Shown: positions 1 to 5,426 of the stretch, piece by piece
How the letters are laid out: each line of letters begins with the position of its first letter
Numbering within the stretch: position 1 is the stretch's first letter
Assembly (NCBI GenBank): GCA_903930165.1
Contig: CAIYXO010000227.1
Coordinates: 1-5,426, forward strand
Source: an uncultured Verrucomicrobiota bacterium
GTDB lineage: Bacteria; Verrucomicrobiota; Verrucomicrobiia; Limisphaerales; UBA9464
Length of the DNA: 5,426 nt
Reading direction: 5' to 3'
Program-made: the position numbers and the translations under genes
The notes under the pieces: generated by a model
Told to the model about the DNA's origin: nothing
The model's input: the letters and a program-made list of their open reading frames with translations, nothing else
Database searches by the model: none

Positions 1-529
1 CATCTCCGAGGTGCGGCCCGAGTGGGGTCTCGCGAACAACGCGGCCTTTGTGGCGGCTCCACGCTCCCGCACCTCCGGCCTCGACCTGGAGGGGCGTGTG
101 TTCCTGCACGACTACGACGCCCACGCCGATGTCGATTCGAAGGTCCTCACGTTGATCCTCTGCGCCCCGGTGGTCGTGGCGAGCTGGATCAACCTCCAGT
201 ACTACGCGTCGAGGGTGGATCCGCGGAGACTCGGAAGCGGGAACAAGGTCCTGCACAACGTCGTCGGCGGCATCGGGGTCGTGGAGGGCAACGGCGGGGA
301 CCTCCGGGTCGGCCTGCCGCTCCAGTCGATCCACGATGGCGAGCGGTTCGTCCACGAACCGCGGCGTCTGTCGGTGTTCGTCGAGGCGGACACCGCGAAG
401 ATCGGAGGCGTGCTCGAGGCGAACCCCTCGGTGCGCCAGCTCTTCGCGAACGGGTGGATCCACCTCTTCGCGATCGGAAACGGAGGATGCCGCCGGTTCG
501 CGTCCGACGGCTGGAGGGATGTGGGCTGA
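1..529 (+). CDS. dabA: DabA, inorganic carbon accumulation subunit (DUF2309/UPF0753), C-terminal part; 5' end outside window
   Basis: The first full codon is at position 2, and 175 residues are visible before the TGA at 527-529. The frame is open through the left edge, so the GTG at 11 is an internal valine and not a start. I recognise DabA by its conserved C-terminal segments: SEVRPEWGLANNAAF near window residues 2-16, GLDLEGRVFLHDYD, the VVASWINLQYYASRVD stretch, GSGNKVLHNVVGGIGVVEGN, GDLRVGLPLQSIHDG, and the closing NGWIHLFAIG. In the known system DabA is a peripheral protein with a beta-carbonic-anhydrase-like zinc site. It works with the membrane protein DabB (NuoL-like) to accumulate bicarbonate using a cation gradient. 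The zinc ligands lie upstream and cannot be checked here. dabB normally sits next to dabA, so it should be left of the window. The gene ends at the usual place for the family and converges on the sugar dehydrogenase gene. Family call firm; activity untested. Confidence 0.93.
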   Translation, partial: ISEVRPEWGLANNAAFVAAPRSRTSGLDLEGRVFLHDYDAHADVDSKVLTLILCAPVVVASWINLQYYASRVDPRRLGSGNKVLHNVVGGIGVVEGNGGDLRVGLPLQSIHDGERFVHEPRRLSVFVEADTAKIGGVLEANPSVRQLFANGWIHLFAIGNGGCRRFASDGWRDVG

Positions 530-542
530 ACGGGCGGAGAGA

Positions 543-576
543 GGAGCCGGACCGTGGCCTGGCGGCCACGGCTACG
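543..576 (+). repeat. Hairpin repeat, copy 1
   Basis: This 34-nt unit begins 14 nt after the dabA stop. Its core at 552-571 is a perfect 8-bp inverted repeat, CCGTGGCC / GGCCACGG, around a four-base loop TGGC. It aligns with the unit at 612-644, in the same orientation, with one single-base indel and three substitutions. Two of those substitutions are the paired change T555/A568 versus C623/G636. The GC-rich stem, short loop, intergenic position and second copy resemble REP-like elements or an intrinsic terminator. No T-run follows on either strand, so a simple Rho-independent terminator is not clearly supported. Confidence 0.75.
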
Positions 577-611
577 GGGAGTTCTGAACCGGAGCGAAGT
601 CGCGAGAGTGG

Positions 612-644
612 GGAGCGGACCGCGGCCTGGCGGCCGCGGCCACG
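612..644 (+). repeat. Hairpin repeat, copy 2
   Basis: This 33-nt unit lies 69 nt downstream of copy 1 in the same orientation. The core at 620-639 is CCGCGGCC / GGCCGCGG with the same TGGC loop. Compared with copy 1, one stem base pair is T-A there and C-G here, so the fold is kept although the sequence changed. Homology to copy 1 stops at 644, directly before the complement of the stop codon of the sugar dehydrogenase gene (645-647). The element therefore abuts the 3' end of that coding region without entering it. Confidence 0.75.
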
Positions 645-2051
645 TCACTCGGCCGGCTCGACGCGGACGATCTGGGCGTCGGCGTTGTTCTCCCAGCCGG
701 ACCCGAACTCGATCACGTACAGGGCGCCGTCGGCCCCGATCTTGAGGTCGGTGGGGCGCTTGAAGGTCAGCTCGGGCGCGAAGCGGGCGATCTCCACGCG
801 TTCGCCCTGGGCGTCGAGCTTCACCACGACGATCCAGTTCCGCATCCATTCGTAGAGGAACAGGCACCGGTCGTACTCGGCAGGCAGTCGGCTGGCGGAG
901 GCGAGCTTGGAGTCGAAGTGGTAGACGGGTCCGGCCGCAGCGGAACGGCCGCCGCTGCCGAATTGCGGAAAGCGGGAGGACGGCCCGCCGGGGTAGAACA
1001 TCCAGGCCGGCTGCGCAGGCGGCAGTTCCTTCGGGCCGGTGTTGTTGGGCGACAGGTTCACCGGCTTCGCGGGGTCCTGCGCGGGCCCGGACTGCTTGGT
1101 GGCGAAGTCGAACTGCCGATAGGGGCGGTTGTCGGCGAGCAGGAAGGGCCAGCCGAAATTGCCCGCCGTCCTGGTGCGGTTGAACTCGTCGAAGCCGGCG
1201 GGGCCGCGGGCCTCGGTGGCCGCCGCGGCGTCGGGACCGACGTCCCCGAAGTAGAGCGTGTCGGACTTCGCATCGACGGAGAACCGCCACGGGTTGCGGC
1301 AGCCCATGACGTAGATCTCCGGCCGGGTGCCCGGGGTTCCGGGCGGGAAGAGGTTCCCCTTGGGGATGGTGACGGAGCCGTCGGGTTCGGGGTGGATCCG
1401 GAGGATCTTCCCGCGGAGATCGTTGGCGTTGCCCGCGGACCTCGCGGAATCGAAGAGGCGGCGGCCTTCGCGGTAGTCCGTCGGGGCGAAGGCGTCGCTC
1501 TCGAAGCCCACGGTGTTGTCGCCGGTGGCGACCAGGAGGTTGCCGTGGCCGTCGAAGCCGAGTCCGCCGGCGTAGTGGCAGCAGACCTCGAGGTCGACCG
1601 GGATGGTCAGGAGGATCTTCTCGTCGGCGAGCTTCGCGGGGCTTCCGGAGAGGGTCAGGCGCGAGACGTGGAACTCCTTCCCGCCCCGGGGCGAGTAGTA
1701 GAGGTACACCCACGCGTTGCGGGCGAAGGCGGGATCGACGGCGAGACCCAGCAGGCCGGCCTCCCAGGCGCCGCCGGTGGCCGGGGTGGCGCTGTTGTTG
1801 CGGGCCTCGACGTCCCGCTGCCAGACCACCTCGGAGGTCTTCGTGGCCGGGTTCCACAGCTTCACCGCGCCGCCGCGCTCAACGTAGATCAGGCGGCCGT
1901 CGGCCAGCACCTCGACCTGCATGGGGTTCCGGGCGTCGGTGACCAGCACGGTCTTCCGCAGGCCGGCCGCTTCGGTCGGGGTCAGGTGGCAGCAGATCGC
2001 CGCGGTCGCGACGAGGATCGCGACACGACGGAGGAGGGACACGGGGATCAT
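645..2051 (-). CDS. Secreted PQQ-type glucose/sorbosone dehydrogenase-like beta-propeller protein
   Basis: The 468-aa product probably begins at the ATG at 2051-2049. That start gives an export signal at once: MIPVSLLRR, a hydrophobic run VAILVATAAICC, and a likely cleavage near residues 28-30 (TEAAG). An in-frame ATG at 2159 would add 36 polar, proline-rich residues in front of the signal and overlap the xylanase gene, so I reject it. The body is a glucose/sorbosone dehydrogenase propeller (GSDH family, relatives of PQQ soluble glucose dehydrogenase): GLLGLAVDPAF at 99-109, CCHYAGGLGFDGHGNLLVATGD at 157-178, LRGKILRIHP at 212-221, RPEIYVMGCRNPWRFSVD at 243-260, and the C-terminal blade YEWMRNWIVVVKL plus RPTDLKIGADGALYVIEFGSGW. 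His159 matches the place of the catalytic His in the GGxL motif. It resembles propellers that occur fused to ThuA or cytochrome domains, but here it stands alone. It likely oxidises a sugar in the periplasm; the substrate is unknown. It lies 61 nt after the xylanase stop, probably in the same operon. No clear Shine-Dalgarno sequence precedes the start. Confidence 0.88.
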   Translation of the reverse strand: MIPVSLLRRVAILVATAAICCHLTPTEAAGLRKTVLVTDARNPMQVEVLADGRLIYVERGGAVKLWNPATKTSEVVWQRDVEARNNSATPATGGAWEAGLLGLAVDPAFARNAWVYLYYSPRGGKEFHVSRLTLSGSPAKLADEKILLTIPVDLEVCCHYAGGLGFDGHGNLLVATGDNTVGFESDAFAPTDYREGRRLFDSARSAGNANDLRGKILRIHPEPDGSVTIPKGNLFPPGTPGTRPEIYVMGCRNPWRFSVDAKSDTLYFGDVGPDAAAATEARGPAGFDEFNRTRTAGNFGWPFLLADNRPYRQFDFATKQSGPAQDPAKPVNLSPNNTGPKELPPAQPAWMFYPGGPSSRFPQFGSGGRSAAAGPVYHFDSKLASASRLPAEYDRCLFLYEWMRNWIVVVKLDAQGERVEIARFAPELTFKRPTDLKIGADGALYVIEFGSGWENNADAQIVRVEPAE

Positions 2052-2079
2052 GGGTTTCGAAGTGAACCGCCGGAAGGCG

Positions 2080-2100
2080 CCGGATTCCAATCCGGAATCC
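2080..2100 (-). other. Small overlapping inverted repeats in the xylanase-dehydrogenase gap
   Basis: The 61-nt gap at 2052-2112 contains two mutually exclusive short hairpins. One is GGATTCC (2082-2088) with GGAATCC (2094-2100) and a 5-nt loop. The other is CCGGAT (2080-2085) with ATCCGG (2090-2095) and a 4-nt loop. They sit about 30 nt before the dehydrogenase start on the mRNA. They could mark an mRNA processing site or weak attenuation between genes, but short pairs like these also arise by chance in GC-rich DNA. Confidence 0.3.
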
Positions 2101-2112
2101 TTCGGGCAAGGG

Positions 2113-3387
2113 TCAGCGGCGGGTCGGGGTGACTTCCTTGGCGGTGGAAAGGACGGCATCGAAGGCGGGCTTCGGCCGGCTGTCGCCGTCGAAGAGGAGC
2201 GGCTTGCCGTTGGCCCGCCAGGAGACGGCGTCGTTGACGCCCCAGAGGGTGACCATCCGCACCGACTGCCGGTGCTTCAGGAACGCGCGGAAGATCGCGG
2301 CGTAGGCGTCGGCGAGGCGCTTGTCCGCGTCCGAGACGAGCCCGCCCTGCGTGGTGGCCGCGTTGGCGGCGACGTCCGCGCCGGTGGTCCGTTGACCGCC
2401 CTGGGCGCTGTTGACGTCGAGTTCGGTGATGTGGATGGGGAGGCCGAGCGATCCGAGTTCGGCGAGGGTCTGGTCCATGTTCTCGAAGGTCATGCCGACG
2501 TTGACGTGGGCCTGTGAGCCGATGGCGTGGATCGGAACGCCCTGTTCCTTGAGGGAGCGGACCAGGGTCAGGAGCTTCGCCCGCTTCACCGGGTTCTCGA
2601 GGCCGTAGTCGTTGTAGCGGAGGACGGCGTCGGGATCCGCCTCGTGGGCGAAGCGGAACGCGTGGGCGATGAAGTCGGGGCCGATGATCTCGGACCACAG
2701 CGAGCTGCGCAGCACGTTCGTGCCGTTGCCGTCGGCGATGGCCTCGTTGACGACGTCCCAGGTCTTCACGCGTCCCTTGTAGCGGCCGACGACGGTGTGG
2801 ATGTGTTCGCGCATGCGGGCGAGCAGTTCTTCGCGGGAGGCGCGCGGGCCGTCGTAGCGGCCGAAGCCGCCGCCGAAACCCGGGCCGGGGCGGGGCCGTC
2901 CGGCGGCGTTGGTCCCCGGGGAGTTGGTGCCGACGTTGGCGACCGCGCTGGAGTTGGTCGGGGCGGAGGGGACCGCCTTCGGGGCGGGCGGAGGGGGATT
3001 GGTGCCGGCGAAGACCCAATTCGGGGTCTGGCTGTGCCAGACGAGCGTGTGGCCGACGACCTCCATGCGGTTGGAGACGGCGAAGTCCACGAGGGCGTCC
3101 GCGCCGGTGAAGTCATAGCCGTCCTTTCCCTCGCGGGGATGGATCAGTTGCCACTTCATGTCGTTCTCCGCGGTGACCTGGTTGAACTGCGCCTTCACCA
3201 GCGCCACCTCGGAGGCGACCTGTTCCGGCGTGCGTCGGAAGGGTGCCCCGCCGACGTGGCTGCGGTTGAGGGCGGCGCCGACCGCGAAGTGTTCGCGGAA
3301 CACGTCCTTCAGGGACGGCGTCGGTTCGGCAGCCATGGCGGCCGGAAGGAACGCGAGGAGGAGGAAGGCGAAGGGAGTCCGGTTCAT
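2113..3387 (-). CDS. Secreted GH10 endo-1,4-beta-xylanase with a low-complexity insertion
   Basis: The product has 424 aa. Residues 1-20 form a signal peptide (MNRTPFAFLLLAFLPAAMAA), so it acts in the periplasm or outside. The rest is a GH10 (beta/alpha)8 barrel. Substrate-binding residues in the usual motifs are E74, N75 and K78 (TAENDMKW), H113 and W117 (GHTLVWHSQTP), N214, Q292 and H294 (SQAH), and W382 (LWGVNDAVSW). The acid/base is E215 in WDVVNEAI and the nucleophile is E322 in HITELDV, so the enzyme should be active and retaining. It should cleave internal beta-1,4-xylosyl bonds in xylan. Residues 127-185 are an insertion rich in Pro, Gly, Asn and Thr, just after barrel strand 3, where usual GH10 enzymes have a short loop. 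Without it the mature domain is about 345 aa, normal for GH10. No carbohydrate-binding module is seen. The ATG overlaps the preceding stop (ATGA at 3387-3384) and has no Shine-Dalgarno sequence, which suggests translational coupling. Confidence 0.95.
   Translation of the reverse strand: MNRTPFAFLLLAFLPAAMAAEPTPSLKDVFREHFAVGAALNRSHVGGAPFRRTPEQVASEVALVKAQFNQVTAENDMKWQLIHPREGKDGYDFTGADALVDFAVSNRMEVVGHTLVWHSQTPNWVFAGTNPPPPAPKAVPSAPTNSSAVANVGTNSPGTNAAGRPRPGPGFGGGFGRYDGPRASREELLARMREHIHTVVGRYKGRVKTWDVVNEAIADGNGTNVLRSSLWSEIIGPDFIAHAFRFAHEADPDAVLRYNDYGLENPVKRAKLLTLVRSLKEQGVPIHAIGSQAHVNVGMTFENMDQTLAELGSLGLPIHITELDVNSAQGGQRTTGADVAANAATTQGGLVSDADKRLADAYAAIFRAFLKHRQSVRMVTLWGVNDAVSWRANGKPLLFDGDSRPKPAFDAVLSTAKEVTPTRR
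2833..3009 (-). other. Low-complexity Pro/Gly/Asn-rich insertion within the GH10 domain
   Basis: This codes for about residues 127-185 of the xylanase. It has a proline run (NPPPPAP), three GTN triplets (residues 128-130, 153-155, 158-160), and a glycine/phenylalanine stretch (PGPGFGGGFGRYDG). The frame is continuous, and normal GH10 sequence resumes at REELLARMREHIHTVVGRYKG. The composition suggests a flexible, unstructured loop or tether. Confidence 0.75.
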
Positions 3388-4016
3388 GGTGTGGGAGTGG
3401 GGGTCCGGAGGACGCGGAGGCCGGGGAGCGGCTTGCCGGCGAGGTCGGTGAGGCGCAGAGAGGCCTGCCAGCTGTTGGACTCGTTGAGGACCTTGAAGAC
3501 GAAGACGTTGATCCCCTTGCGGAGCCTCACCTTGCCCTTGTCGGCATCCACCACGAGCGGCCGGGCCTCGGTCCAGGCGTAGATGTCGACGCCGTTGAAG
3601 TAGAGGCGTCCCTGGTCGTTGCTGCCGACGGAGACCATGACATCGGGCGTCTCCGCCGGGGCTTCGACGTAGGCGACGACGTAGCCGCCCGAACGGTCGT
3701 TGATGGAATCGAGCGCCTCGTTGAGGTCCACGTGGTTGGTCTTCGCGGAGACGTCTCGCCAGGCGAGTTCCTTTCCGCGGACGGTGAAGCGGTCGCCGGC
3801 CTTCGGCTTCAGGGTGGCCTCGCCGGGCACCTGGTCGCGCATCAGGAGGTCGCCTGTGGGGGCGCCTTCCGGCAGCGGGATCGGGGCGAGCATCACCCAG
3901 TTGCGGACGTAGCCCTTGGCGTCGATTCCAGGAACGTCTTCGGCCGCGACGGCGTGCGTCCACGACGTCAGCAGGGCCATGGCGGCCATCAGGGGTTGGA
4001 GTGGGCGGATGTTCAT
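3384..4016 (-). CDS. Secreted beta-sandwich protein, possible carbohydrate-binding partner; function unknown
   Basis: The product has 210 aa, with a signal peptide at about residues 1-25 (hydrophobic AAMALLTS core, cleavage near HAVA/AED). The mature part begins with GYVRNWVMLAPIPLPEG at 35-51, then LKPKAGDRFTVRGKELAWRDV at 69-89. It ends with a strand-rich segment, GSNDQGRLYFNGVDIYAW at 131-148 and VRLRKGINVFVFKVLNES at 163-180. The first part resembles a segment I recall from PVC-group proteins, alone or attached to sugar-processing domains. The "D-x-G-x-x-x-x-x-N-G" pattern followed by "L-x-K-G-x-N-x-x-x-x-K-V" is typical of jelly-roll, galactose-binding-like domains. No catalytic motif is visible, so I propose sugar binding or a structural role only from fold resemblance and neighbours. 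The start overlaps the upstream stop (ATGA at 4016-4013) and has a strong GGAGG seven bases upstream. The C-terminus ends in a short Thr-Pro run. Confidence 0.85.
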   Translation of the reverse strand: MNIRPLQPLMAAMALLTSWTHAVAAEDVPGIDAKGYVRNWVMLAPIPLPEGAPTGDLLMRDQVPGEATLKPKAGDRFTVRGKELAWRDVSAKTNHVDLNEALDSINDRSGGYVVAYVEAPAETPDVMVSVGSNDQGRLYFNGVDIYAWTEARPLVVDADKGKVRLRKGINVFVFKVLNESNSWQASLRLTDLAGKPLPGLRVLRTPTPTP

Positions 4017-5426
4017 TCGTAGTCCTCCGTCTTGCGCACCGGCACCGTGTTCCCGTCCTTGGGCGGACGGGTGAGCGTCGCGAGGAACGCCAGGACGTCC
4101 GCCAGTTCCTGTTCCTTGAGGATGGCGCCGAGCGGCGGCATCGGGGAGATCTCGAGGTTCTCGAAGCCCTTGGCGAACTTCGCGTTGGGGTCCATGAGGC
4201 TCTCGAGGATGTAGGCCTTGTCGGCGCGGACGGCGATGCCGTCGAGGATCGGTCCGACGTCGCCGCCGCGGCCGTTGGCCGTGTGGCAGGCCGCGCAGGC
4301 GGCGGTCGGGCTTTCGTAGAACAGCGCCTCGCCGCGCTTCGGGTCGCCGGCGGAGACGGCCACCTCGTTCTCGCCGACCCCGGTGACCTTGTGGATGCGG
4401 CCGAGCAGGGTGAGCGTGTCGTTGAGGAACGGATCGGAGGTGTTGACGCCACCCCTCTGCAGTTGGGCGACCACGGTCTGGATCTCGGGGACCGTCGGGA
4501 ACTCGAGCAGCTTGGCGAAGGCGGCCTGGCGGGTGACGAGGTCGGTGTCCTGGACTACCGGGCTGCTGAAGAACAGCTGGCGGCCGACCTCGTTGGTTGG
4601 GAGGGCGCGGACGGCATTGCGGCGGACGGCGGGATCGCGGTCGAGCAGCGCCTTCCGGTGGGTCTCGGCGTCGAGGGTGCCGATGCCGGCAAGCGACCAC
4701 AGGGCGTGGATGGCCCCGGTTCCGCCGGTTCCCGAGCGCACCCGCTTCTTCAGCGCCGGGGCCAGCTGGGACTGCTGGCGGTCGACGACGAGGCGTTGTG
4801 CGGTCTGGCTCCAGAACCGGTTCCCGCTGTCGAGCGCGGCGACGAGGGTCTCGGGGGCCGCGGAGGCGAGGGAACGGATGGGGCTTCTCGGGCCGTCCTT
4901 CCAGACGATGCGGTAGATGCGGCCGTGGGTCTGGTCGCGGAGGTCGTTGGCGGTCTTGTAGGCGCCGCCGAGGCCGGTGGTCGCCTCGACGCCGGCGGAA
5001 CGGACGTTCGGGGTCGGGTTGTGCTGGATGACGAAGCTGTAGAAGTCGAGCACCCAGACCGCGCCGTCCGGGCCGACATCGGCGTGGACGGGGGACATCC
5101 ATTCGTCGGTGCTGGCGAGCAGGTTGAAGCCGTCCTCGGCGCGGTAGCCGCCGCCGTCGGGTCGGATGTCCATGATCCCGATGATCTTCGCGGTGGGTTC
5201 GGTCACGAGGGCCTTGCCCTGGAGGCGGGCCGGGAGGGCGTCGCTGACCATGAAGGTGTGGCCGGCCGCGGCGGTGTAGCCGCCGAAGTTGTCCACCATG
5301 CGGACGTTCGGCGTGTTGGGGTGCATGCGCATGCCCGGGGCGAGCGACTTTGCGGAAGGCAGACGGCGCACGTTGCGGGTGTCGGCCTCGGGGGTGTTGT
5401 CGCCATCGAGCCGGTATCCGGGCCGG
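4013..5426 (-). CDS. PVC-type propeller/HEAT/cytochrome c dehydrogenase, C-terminal part; 5' end outside window
   Basis: The frame is open to the right edge; the first whole codon is 5425-5423 and 470 residues are visible. A GTG at 5371 is internal, because in-frame coding continues upstream (RPGYRLDGDNTPEADTRN). Three parts can be seen. The last blades of a propeller of the membrane-bound dehydrogenase type (TIGR02604-like) carry NFGGYTAAAGHTF, NLLASTDEWMSPVHADVGPD and VWVLDFYSFVIQHNPTP. A helical HEAT-like region spans about window residues 170-350. A C-terminal class I cytochrome c domain (TIGR02603-like) has haem motif CAACH at 377-381 (nt 4297-4283), GGDVGPILDGI, and probable sixth ligand M429 in SPMPPLG. 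The family is exported and thought to oxidise sugars or similar substrates with electron transfer through the haem, though few members have been characterised. The haem domain is short: the strand-rich insert often seen after "AKGFE" is absent. The stop overlaps the next start by four bases, so this gene leads the visible operon. Confidence 0.92.
   Translation of the reverse strand, partial: RPGYRLDGDNTPEADTRNVRRLPSAKSLAPGMRMHPNTPNVRMVDNFGGYTAAAGHTFMVSDALPARLQGKALVTEPTAKIIGIMDIRPDGGGYRAEDGFNLLASTDEWMSPVHADVGPDGAVWVLDFYSFVIQHNPTPNVRSAGVEATTGLGGAYKTANDLRDQTHGRIYRIVWKDGPRSPIRSLASAAPETLVAALDSGNRFWSQTAQRLVVDRQQSQLAPALKKRVRSGTGGTGAIHALWSLAGIGTLDAETHRKALLDRDPAVRRNAVRALPTNEVGRQLFFSSPVVQDTDLVTRQAAFAKLLEFPTVPEIQTVVAQLQRGGVNTSDPFLNDTLTLLGRIHKVTGVGENEVAVSAGDPKRGEALFYESPTAACAACHTANGRGGDVGPILDGIAVRADKAYILESLMDPNAKFAKGFENLEISPMPPLGAILKEQELADVLAFLATLTRPPKDGNTVPVRKTEDYE
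4024..4028 (-). promoter_or_regulatory. Shine-Dalgarno site for the beta-sandwich protein gene
   Basis: On the minus strand GGAGG lies seven bases before the ATG at 4016-4014, inside the last codons of the upstream dehydrogenase gene. It fixes the start of the 210-aa protein. It contrasts with the next two genes of the operon, whose starts have no such site. Confidence 0.75.

Larger units (their letters stand above)
530..644. terminator. Convergent intergenic spacer, possible bidirectional terminator
   Basis: This 115-nt gap separates the 3' ends of two converging genes and has no credible coding sequence of its own. It contains the two stem-loops at 552-571 and 620-639. The linker at 577-611 has a loosely matching sequence before copy 1: both hairpins are preceded by a CTGAAC motif (526-531 and 584-589) and a purine-rich GGAG stretch. 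Stem-loops between convergent genes commonly end transcription or protect 3' ends from both directions. That role is inferred from position, as no T-tract is present. Confidence 0.45.

Noticed and set aside
543..644. CRISPR array
   Set aside because: Only two copies, strongly palindromic, with an unequal and partly repeated spacer and no cas genes nearby.
202..1857. Long minus-strand open frame in a second frame across the dehydrogenase and dabA end
   Set aside because: The translation is an Arg/Pro-rich shadow that crosses the spacer and a real opposite-strand gene. No domain is recognisable.
918..2132. Long plus-strand open frame opposite the sugar dehydrogenase gene
   Set aside because: The product is rich in Gly, Val, Arg and Glu with no family resemblance, and it lies fully antisense to a convincing propeller gene. 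High GC removes stop codons from the other frames.
2052..2159. Upstream ATG at 2159 for the sugar dehydrogenase
   Set aside because: It would put 36 polar residues before the signal peptide and overlap the xylanase 3' end, and it has no ribosome binding site.
2527..3582. Plus-strand open frame opposite the xylanase and small protein genes
   Set aside because: Low-complexity Gly/Val/Ala/Arg composition, antisense to a well-supported GH10 gene.
3388..4452. Long in-frame 5' extension of the xylanase reading frame
   Set aside because: It overlaps the small secreted protein and the cytochrome gene in another frame, and its translation is Arg/Pro/Ser-rich. The ATG at 3387 starts a clear signal peptide.
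4017..5102. Long in-frame 5' extension of the 210-aa protein frame
   Set aside because: The extension is a shadow of the haem dehydrogenase gene. The ATG at 4016 has a strong ribosome binding site and starts a signal peptide.
5369..5371. GTG as start of the haem dehydrogenase
   Set aside because: The same frame stays open and reads as family-like sequence to the window edge, and the propeller N-terminal part is missing, so the gene begins outside.

Overview
This is a GC-rich window, coding almost throughout. It most likely comes from a member of the PVC superphylum, with Verrucomicrobiota the best guess. The main evidence is the gene at the right edge, which belongs to the "PVC-type" propeller/HEAT/cytochrome c dehydrogenase family that is greatly expanded in Verrucomicrobiota and Planctomycetota. 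The small beta-sandwich protein next to it and the CC-H type sugar dehydrogenase are also of a kind common in these phyla. The phylum call is an inference from family content; no rRNA or other marker is present.

Layout. Positions 1-529 (+) are the 3' end of dabA, the DUF2309/UPF0753 subunit of the DabAB inorganic-carbon accumulation system. Positions 530-644 are a non-coding convergent spacer. It holds two copies of a GC-rich hairpin repeat whose stems differ by a compensatory base-pair change. Positions 645-5426 are four minus-strand genes, transcribed right to left: (1) the C-terminal part of a PVC-type CxxCH dehydrogenase, running off the right edge; (2) a 210-aa secreted beta-sandwich protein; (3) a 424-aa secreted GH10 endo-1,4-beta-xylanase with both catalytic glutamates; (4) a 468-aa secreted PQQ-type glucose/sorbosone dehydrogenase-like propeller. 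Genes 1/2 and 2/3 overlap by ATGA, and a 61-nt gap separates 3 from 4, so this looks like one operon. Its promoter would lie beyond the right edge.

Working together (inference): the xylanase would cut xylan or a related beta-1,4 polymer outside the cytoplasm. The two propeller proteins would oxidise released sugars or oligosaccharides and pass electrons to a periplasmic c-type cytochrome chain through the haem domain of gene 1. The small protein may bind carbohydrate or be a structural partner. The dabA end belongs to a separate, converging transcription unit.

The most unusual features are the covarying hairpin pair between the two units, a low-complexity Pro/Gly/Asn-rich insertion of about 59 residues inside the xylanase barrel, and the coupling of a GH10 enzyme with two different redox propellers. 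Nothing here is a clear new defence or mobile system.
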